Origin: UBA6911 sp964481255
Lineage (GTDB): Bacteria > Acidobacteriota > UBA6911
DNA length: 64,000 nucleotides
Assembly: GCA_964481255.1 (NCBI GenBank)
Contig: CAYZTZ010000001.1
Location: 1 to 64,000, forward strand
Direction of reading: 5' to 3'
The first letter of the stretch is position 1. Every line of letters begins with the position of its first letter. Positions 58,912 through 64,000 of this stretch are shown piece by piece. Under the pieces are notes generated by a model. That model saw only the letters and a list, made by a program, of their open reading frames with translations, was not told the origin of the DNA and did no database searches. The translations under genes and the position numbers were made by a program.

Positions 58912-59208
58912 ATGAACGAACAGCCGGAAACGACCTCGGTCCATGTCAAAATATACGACAGGCAATACACGCTGCGAACGACGGGCGATCCCGAACGGCT
59001 CCGCGCTCTGTGCGCCGGCCTGGATAAACGGATGCGTGAAATCACGGCCTCCACGGGGGCGGTGGACACGTTGAAGGTCGCCGTTCTCGCGGCGCTCAGT
59101 CTGGCGGACGAGCTGCAGAGGGTTTCGGAGGAATTTCGGAGGCTGGATGAATCCGTCGGCCGGCGGTCCCTTGCCTGCGTTTCGATGCTGGAGCGCGCCG
59201 TCACCTGA
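58912..59208 (+). CDS. zapA: cell division protein ZapA
   Basis: 98 aa from the ATG at 58912 (a GTG at 58885 with GGGGG upstream is an alternative). SVHVKIYDRQYTLRTTGDPERLRALCAGLDKRMREI is the ZapA globular head, followed by a helical dimerisation tail (AALSLADELQRVSEEFRRLDE). ZapA stabilises FtsZ protofilaments. Probably co-transcribed with pheT and the ZapB-like gene. Confidence 0.88.
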   Translation: MNEQPETTSVHVKIYDRQYTLRTTGDPERLRALCAGLDKRMREITASTGAVDTLKVAVLAALSLADELQRVSEEFRRLDESVGRRSLACVSMLERAVT

Positions 59209-59293
59209 TCGACGGTATGGCGTGCAGGCTGGAGAGTGCGGGGCGGCCGACGGGGATGGAATTCCGCCCTCAAACGGATGGCGGATCCGGCGG

Positions 59294-60079
59294 TTACAGA
59301 TGAAACGGCAGGTTCAGCCTCTCGATGGCGAGAGCCCGGCCGCTGGATTCCTCGACTTCGATCACGACGCCGCAAAGCCTTAAATTGCCCGAAGCCGGTT
59401 CCAACCGAACCGGGATCTGCCGCAGGAAGCGGTCCAGCGCCAGGTCCGGCACGGAGCCGATGACGGAATCGTGGGGCCCGGTCATTCCGATGTCGGTGAT
59501 ATAGGCCGTTCCCCGAGGGAGGATGCGGTCGTCCGCCGTCTGCACGTGCGTGTGGGTGCCTATCACGGCGCTGACGCGGCCGTCCAAATACCATCCCATC
59601 GCCTGCTTTTCCGAGGTGGCCTCCGCATGGAAATCGACGATGATGATGGGCGTCTGTTTCCGGATGCCCTCCACGGCCTCCATCCCGATCCGGAATGGGC
59701 AGTCCACGCTCGCCATGAAGACGCGGCCCTGAAGGTTGAGCACCCCGATGCGCAGTCCGCAGCTGGCGTCCCCGATGAATATGCCTGTGCCCGGAACACC
59801 CGGCGGGTAGTTATGGGGGCGGAGCAGTTTCGGCTGCGTCGCAAGGTAATCGGTGACGGCGCGCTTGTCCCAGATATGGTTGCCGGACGTGAGCAGGTCG
59901 ATCCCGAAATCCAGGAGCTCGTCGGCGATGGGCGGCGTAATGCCGAACCCGCCCGCCGCGTTCTCGATGTTGGCGATGCAGAAGTCGATGCGGCGCTCAT
60001 GGATCAGGCCCTGCAGCTTTTGCTGCACCAGCTTTCTGCCGGGCCTGCCGAAGATGTCGCCCAGAAATAGGATTCTCAT
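59294..60079 (-). CDS. ymdB: YmdB-family metallophosphoesterase
   Basis: 261 aa from the ATG at 60079. RILFLGDIFGRPGR, IANIENAAGGFGI, TSGNHIWDKRA, VDFHAEATSEKQAMG and IGTHTHVQTADDRILP contain the binuclear-metal ligands of the TIGR00282/YmdB group, which hydrolyse 2',3'-cyclic nucleotides. In many genomes ymdB follows rny (RNase Y) downstream of zapA. Here rny is missing and ymdB is inverted, ending 85 bases from zapA. Confidence 0.93.
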   Translation of the reverse strand: MRILFLGDIFGRPGRKLVQQKLQGLIHERRIDFCIANIENAAGGFGITPPIADELLDFGIDLLTSGNHIWDKRAVTDYLATQPKLLRPHNYPPGVPGTGIFIGDASCGLRIGVLNLQGRVFMASVDCPFRIGMEAVEGIRKQTPIIIVDFHAEATSEKQAMGWYLDGRVSAVIGTHTHVQTADDRILPRGTAYITDIGMTGPHDSVIGSVPDLALDRFLRQIPVRLEPASGNLRLCGVVIEVEESSGRALAIERLNLPFHL

Positions 60080-60522
60080 CAAACTCCGCCCTTGAAAAAC
60101 CGACTGCAAAAAAAAGCGCCCCCGCGCCGCCGTGTGGCTAGTCTATTTGAACCTTGTCGCCAAGGGGGTGTTCTACGCGCTGCGTCAGGCAATCAAGTTC
60201 CCGAAGGAAAAGCTCGCACACGGCAGCGCGATACGAACTCCCATCAAATAGAATGTTGGCTCAAATAATTGTCGCCATCACCAACATTGCAGGGGCTTAT
60301 TATATATTACTTGAGTCCGCGCCCCGGGTCAAGGAATCCGCGCGGGTGCGCGGGGGGATCACGCTATTTGGCGGCAGGGAGCCGGGCCGGGGGCGCCGGA
60401 GGACTAAAGACGCGCCACCCCCGGTCGCGTCCCCTTCCAGTTAGTGCCCGCCCCATATCCCGGTCATGCGCAGTCCTTCGTCCCATGCGTCCGCGGAATC
60501 CTTGGGGCCGGACCGCATGCGT
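60080..60522. other. intergenic region between ymdB and the mtrB-like gene
   Basis: 443 bases holding the 5' region of ymdB and the 3' end of the mtrB-like gene. An AT-rich patch (TTATTATATATTACTTGAG at 60297-60315) could contain a promoter. No supported gene. Confidence 0.4.
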
Positions 60523-62727
60523 CTAGAAGCGGTAGCGGATCGTGCTGTAGGCGATGTGAGCCGTGTAATCCGGGAACGCATACACGCCGGAGAGGTAACT
60601 TGTGGTGGTCCCCGACCCGATCGTGTAAAGAAACCCCTCGTACTGATCGTCCTTGTAACCGTATTTTTCGTAGCTATAGCCCACGGTCCAGTCGAGATCC
60701 CGCGAGATGAGAATCAGCGCCCGGGGATTGAAGGACCGGCGATGCGTGTCGTCATAGGAGCGGATCGGGAAGAGCAGGGTAGCCGGGGTCCCGTCCGAAA
60801 GGGTCTGCGATTGAAAATCCACCCATCCCTTTGTTTCTTGTATCAGGGCGGAGGCTTTCAACACTAGCCTGGCCGACACGGGCCAGTCGCCTCCAAACTC
60901 CACGGTCCAGTTCTTATCCCGAAGTTTCGCTCCCCAGTTGAAGGCCGCCGTGGTTGGCGGAACATTGGGATCGAAGCAGTTCGGCGAGCTCGGCGGGCAG
61001 GTCGCGGCGTTGACGGTGCGGTGATAGGAGTCGTAATCGATCCATTCGATGTCCCCGAACAGCGTCACGCGGAATTTTTCCGGATCGCCGTAGGAGAGGC
61101 TTCCGTAAAGCTCCTTCCTATGATCTTTCAGCCGGCCCAATACGACGTCCTGGTAATCGTTTTTCTTGTAGTAAGCTTCGAAACCGAAATCCAGCAACGG
61201 CGCCGGCGTCCAGTCCAGATAGGCTTTGAGGAGATGCTGGTTCAGATCGGAGACGTCAAAGGAGCGGTTAAAACGCTCCAGATAATAGGGAGAATAGGCG
61301 TTGAAGCCCGCGTTGTCGGTTAGGAATTCCGAGCGCCTCCGGGTGTATTGGTATTTCAGGCGAGCCGTCACGACATCCGACGAGGTATTGGACCATTGCA
61401 CGAAAAACCTGTTTTCCGATGTCTCCTCGGAATCGAATCGGTTCCTGTTGATGTCCAGATAGTCGTAACCCGCGCTCCAGCGGTTCCCCGGCGAAAGCCG
61501 GTAGCCGGCCTCGAATCCGGCGTTGTTTTTCGTGTATTCGTAGCGCTCCCCTTCGCAGACGACATTCACGTTGGCCGGCGAGGTCGTCCCGGGGGCGAAG
61601 CAGACCAGCCCGGTTGTCGTGAGGGGGACATTGAAGGCGATGTCGGTCGACGTGTTGCGTCTCCGGTAGTAGTTGTAATAAAGGCGCGTGTCCAGGCGGC
61701 GCAACGGTTCCGACGCAAAGGAGACCTGCCCGGTCACATTCTCGACCTTGCCGTAGAACACCGGCGAACTCGGGTTGGTCGGGGTCAACGCGGCGGAACC
61801 GGATGTATTCAAAACCTCATCGATCATATCTGCGTCGTCGGTAACCCTGTCGTAGGTCAGCCGTCCGGAGAGCGTGGAATTCAGAAACAGCTTCCGCAGC
61901 ATGCCGCTGGCGCTGATCCTCGTGTAGTTGTTGTTCGGCGCGAAGGTGGCCGTGTCCATCCCGAAACCGAAGAACGGATTCTGAAATTCAAGGAATTCGT
62001 TGTCGTTGCTGAAGATGCTTTCCAGCCAATGGACCGCGAAATGGGCCCGCGGCGACTGATACCCTCCCTCGACGGAGACATTGACCGTGGAGTGGTGCAG
62101 CGGGTAGGGGAGGTCGATGAAGCCGTTGCCGGGGCTTGTGCCCAGGGCCGCCGCGTCGACCTTGTTGATGCCGGTTTGGCGGACTTCATTGCCTTCCACG
62201 ACCGCGTACCATGGCGAGCGTCCGGAAAACTCGAACTCCCCGCCGATGTCCCGCCGCTTCGACGAGAAACTGAAGGAGGACCAGGGCGGCACCTGCGAGT
62301 TGGCCAGTTCGGCGGGAACGGTCGCGAAGAGCCAGAGTGTATGCTCTCCGATCCCGGTGTAGGGCAGCCGCGCGCCGTTCGGGCCGAAGCCGAAATTGTG
62401 GACCAGCCAGTCGGCATGGAAATCGAACCGGAACCTTCCATGCACGCCGCCCTGTGCGGAAAGACGCATGTCGTCGCGGCCGAGGTTTTCGCCGAACATA
62501 TCGAAGTAGAAAAGACCGTTGCGTCCCTGAAGATCGAAAACGCCGAAGGGCCCGTCGGACAAATCGCGGTATTCGTTCAGTTTTGCGGCGTCCTTCGTCT
62601 CTTCGTCGGTCCCGATTCCGCCCGCTCCGATACTGCCGGACAGCTTGAAACCGTTATCCTGCGCCGAGGCCGCGCCGCATCCGGCCGAGAGGATTGCGAT
62701 AAGGATGGAAAGGAGCGTCGCTTTCAT
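60523..62727 (-). CDS. MtrB/PioB-family outer membrane beta-barrel (decaheme partner)
   Basis: 734 aa. Signal peptide MKATLLSILIAILSAGCGAASAQ, then a very large barrel with alternating strands and repeated aromatic-ended segments (RLYYNYYRRRN; RWSAGYDYLDINRNR; ARLKYQYTRRRSEF) and a C-terminal aromatic residue (RYRF). This matches the MtrB/PioB porin that sheathes a periplasmic decaheme cytochrome so electrons can cross the outer membrane. The N-terminal CxxC of Shewanella MtrB is absent. It lies 9 bases after the mtrA-like gene, so the two are co-transcribed. Confidence 0.88.
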   Translation of the reverse strand: MKATLLSILIAILSAGCGAASAQDNGFKLSGSIGAGGIGTDEETKDAAKLNEYRDLSDGPFGVFDLQGRNGLFYFDMFGENLGRDDMRLSAQGGVHGRFRFDFHADWLVHNFGFGPNGARLPYTGIGEHTLWLFATVPAELANSQVPPWSSFSFSSKRRDIGGEFEFSGRSPWYAVVEGNEVRQTGINKVDAAALGTSPGNGFIDLPYPLHHSTVNVSVEGGYQSPRAHFAVHWLESIFSNDNEFLEFQNPFFGFGMDTATFAPNNNYTRISASGMLRKLFLNSTLSGRLTYDRVTDDADMIDEVLNTSGSAALTPTNPSSPVFYGKVENVTGQVSFASEPLRRLDTRLYYNYYRRRNTSTDIAFNVPLTTTGLVCFAPGTTSPANVNVVCEGERYEYTKNNAGFEAGYRLSPGNRWSAGYDYLDINRNRFDSEETSENRFFVQWSNTSSDVVTARLKYQYTRRRSEFLTDNAGFNAYSPYYLERFNRSFDVSDLNQHLLKAYLDWTPAPLLDFGFEAYYKKNDYQDVVLGRLKDHRKELYGSLSYGDPEKFRVTLFGDIEWIDYDSYHRTVNAATCPPSSPNCFDPNVPPTTAAFNWGAKLRDKNWTVEFGGDWPVSARLVLKASALIQETKGWVDFQSQTLSDGTPATLLFPIRSYDDTHRRSFNPRALILISRDLDWTVGYSYEKYGYKDDQYEGFLYTIGSGTTTSYLSGVYAFPDYTAHIAYSTIRYRF

Positions 62728-62736
62728 AAGGGCCTC

Positions 62737-63714
62737 CTATCGCGTCAGGTATTTGCCGCGCGTGGCGGGGGCGTTGCTGCCGTGAATGGCGTTGTGACAA
62801 TTGAGACAGGACCGGGCTACAAATCTCGTGTTGGGCGTCGTCGTCTTCGAACCCGGGATGCGGACAAACCCCTGATCGCCGCTGTAGGCCGTGCCGGGAT
62901 GCCGCGACCAATCGTGGCAGTCCTGGCAAAGGTTCGGAACCTTCTCGGCCAGCAGTTTTGTATGCGAGGATCCGTGCGGCGTGTGACACGACAGGCAGTT
63001 TTCCTCCACGGCGGGGTGCTGGAACAGGAAGGGGCCGCGCTTTTCGGCGTGGCAGCTCCAGCATTGGACGTTCAGCGTTTCGTGTTTGATCATGGCATGG
63101 CTCTGCGCGCCGTGCGGGTTATGACAGCTGGAGCAGGTGACCTTGCCTTCGACGATCGGGTGGTGGGAAGTCTTGCCGATCTGCACCCGGACCTGCTTGT
63201 GGCAGCTGACGCAGGTCTGGTATTCCAGCTGCCGCTCGGTCGTCACAAGAGGGCTGACCGGAAGGTCGCGCCGCGTGAACGCCAGGGCGGAACCACGCGG
63301 CGTCGCGGCATGCACCGCGTGGCAGTCGTTGCAACGAACGTCGTTGCGCCCGTGGCGGCCCGATTCCCAGAACGCAAGATGACGGTTGCCCGCATGGCAG
63401 CTCATGCACGCCTGCGTCTGTTCCATGGCCGGGACTGCGCCCTTGCCGAAACGAACGGGATGCCTGTTTTCGGCGGGAGCGCTGACGTGCTTCGCGTTTT
63501 CACCATGACACGAGAAACAGGCCTTGCCGATTTCCGCGGGCGAACCGGGCTCTCCCCTGGCGCCGTGCTTGGTCTCCATGATGCCCGCCTGGTCTTTATG
63601 ACAGGCGAGACAGATTTGGGGATCGCTCTGCGCCGACGCAAAGCGGCCGTGCGCGAAAAACAGGGCATGAAGCAGAAAAGCTGTGACGGAGATCCTAAAA
63701 GAGCGACGGGTCAT
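62737..63714 (-). CDS. MtrA/DmsE-family decaheme c-type cytochrome
   Basis: 325 aa with a signal peptide (cleavage near FASA-QSD) and GGGAGA upstream. Exactly ten CxxCH motifs are present: CLACH, CFSCH, CMSCH, CNDCH, CVSCH, CSSCH, CWSCH, CLSCH, CQDCH and CLNCH. Spacing and the SCHNPHG and SCHTPHGSSH elements fit the MtrA group. With the downstream barrel it would form a porin-cytochrome conduit for extracellular electron transfer, reducing or oxidising minerals, other cells or soluble acceptors. No surface MtrC-type cytochrome is in the window. Confidence 0.95.
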   Translation of the reverse strand: MTRRSFRISVTAFLLHALFFAHGRFASAQSDPQICLACHKDQAGIMETKHGARGEPGSPAEIGKACFSCHGENAKHVSAPAENRHPVRFGKGAVPAMEQTQACMSCHAGNRHLAFWESGRHGRNDVRCNDCHAVHAATPRGSALAFTRRDLPVSPLVTTERQLEYQTCVSCHKQVRVQIGKTSHHPIVEGKVTCSSCHNPHGAQSHAMIKHETLNVQCWSCHAEKRGPFLFQHPAVEENCLSCHTPHGSSHTKLLAEKVPNLCQDCHDWSRHPGTAYSGDQGFVRIPGSKTTTPNTRFVARSCLNCHNAIHGSNAPATRGKYLTR

Positions 63715-63876
63715 GCGCCAATCTCCCTGCGGCCGGACGCCGCATGCGCCGATTTTCGCCCGGCTTCAACCCTCAGAAGGGTTCGTCCCCGGGCATATCT
63801 CCCGGCTGAAAACATGCCTGCCTTTTTTGTTCGTCGCCTTTGTAGATTTCGAGACGATCGAGACAGGCTGGTTTTT

Positions 63877-63905
63877 TATATAAATATTTCAGGTTTATAA
63901 ATCAA
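63877..63905 (-). promoter_or_regulatory. sigma70-type promoter of the mtrAB-like operon
   Basis: On the minus strand TTGATT (63905-63900) and TATATA (63882-63877) are exactly 17 bases apart, in an AT-rich patch. This predicts a 5' leader of about 155 bases before mtrA. Confidence 0.55.
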
Positions 63906-63912
63906 GCTGAAA

Positions 63913-64000
63913 ATGAAGGATGATGTCAAAATCGCCCGTCTCAAGGTCGAACGGATATTTGCCGGACGGCGTGGTCGATGGGGACCCGGACCTACGACAG
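63913..64000 (+). CDS. possible start of a gene running off the window
   Basis: An ATG at 63913 opens 29 codons (MKDDVKIARLKVERIFAGRR...) to the window end, divergent from mtrA. No good ribosome binding site and no family recognised; it is recorded only because it may be the 5' end of a real gene. Confidence 0.25.
   Translation, partial: MKDDVKIARLKVERIFAGRRGRWGPGPTT

Noticed and set aside
59209..59293. 6S RNA downstream of zapA
   Set aside because: The gap is only 85 bases, too short for a ~180-nt 6S RNA, and shows no long central-bubble hairpin.

Overview
This is a GC-rich, gene-dense bacterial chromosome window from a Gram-negative, respiring organism. The Gram-negative envelope is shown by TolC, a ten-heme MtrA plus MtrB-type outer-membrane conduit, type IV pilin-like genes and an HlyD-type adaptor. 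Complex I and F0 genes, desulforedoxin-like proteins and many CoA-pathway enzymes point to anaerobic or facultatively anaerobic life. The mixture of bacillithiol-type genes, split nuo and atp operons and the thrS-infC-rpmI-rplT-pheST-zapBA order makes me think of Acidobacteriota or a neighbouring lineage. That is inference only: there is no rRNA in the window.

Layout. 1-2.7 kb: the end of an efflux adaptor, a Tat-exported cupin and a secreted DUF8021-like protein. 2.7-5.9 kb: a lower-GC accessory stretch with an IS630 remnant, a 33-bp direct repeat, a small exported protein and a TPR protein, ending at tRNA-Ser(CGA). 6.3-8.1 kb: atpZ-atpI-atpB-atpE, an F0-only operon. 8.2-15.8 kb: greA, the nuoE-J-K-L-M-N operon behind a clear promoter, and a NifU-like scaffold gene. 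16.2-21.7 kb: aroB, a UbiE/MenG methyltransferase, trpD and three pilin-like genes. 21.8-32.6 kb: an amidohydrolase, a double-domain type III CoA-transferase with a cupin, then a + strand run of phosphohexomutase, SDR, two crotonase-fold proteins, a two-subunit CoA-transferase and two desulforedoxin-like miniproteins. 32.7-37 kb: prepilin peptidase, TolC and an M48 protease. 37.3-43.1 kb: nnrDE-tsaE-bshC-like-bshB1 and an initiating sugar-phosphate transferase. 43.1-48.9 kb: a heterodimeric ABC exporter and three unassigned proteins. 49-52 kb: mltG-ruvX, an S41 protease and tRNA-Val(GAC). 52.3-60.1 kb: the translation operon thrS-infC-rpmI-rplT-pheS-pheT followed by zapB-like, zapA and convergent ymdB. 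60.5-63.7 kb: mtrB-like and mtrA-like genes behind a sigma70-type promoter.

How it fits together. Complex I and the F0 motor describe the inner-membrane respiratory chain. MtrA/MtrB could carry quinone-pool electrons through the outer membrane. The 23-32.6 kb cluster looks like an uncharacterised CoA-thioester pathway with its own small redox proteins. Points most worth a second look: that cluster; the BshC-like protein with a lost active-site motif; an infC gene that appears to start with ATC; ThrRS and PheRS beta chains both lacking accessory N-terminal modules; a perfect 26-bp-arm palindrome that forms the 3' end of a gene; and a ~230-bp element with 20-bp inverted ends.
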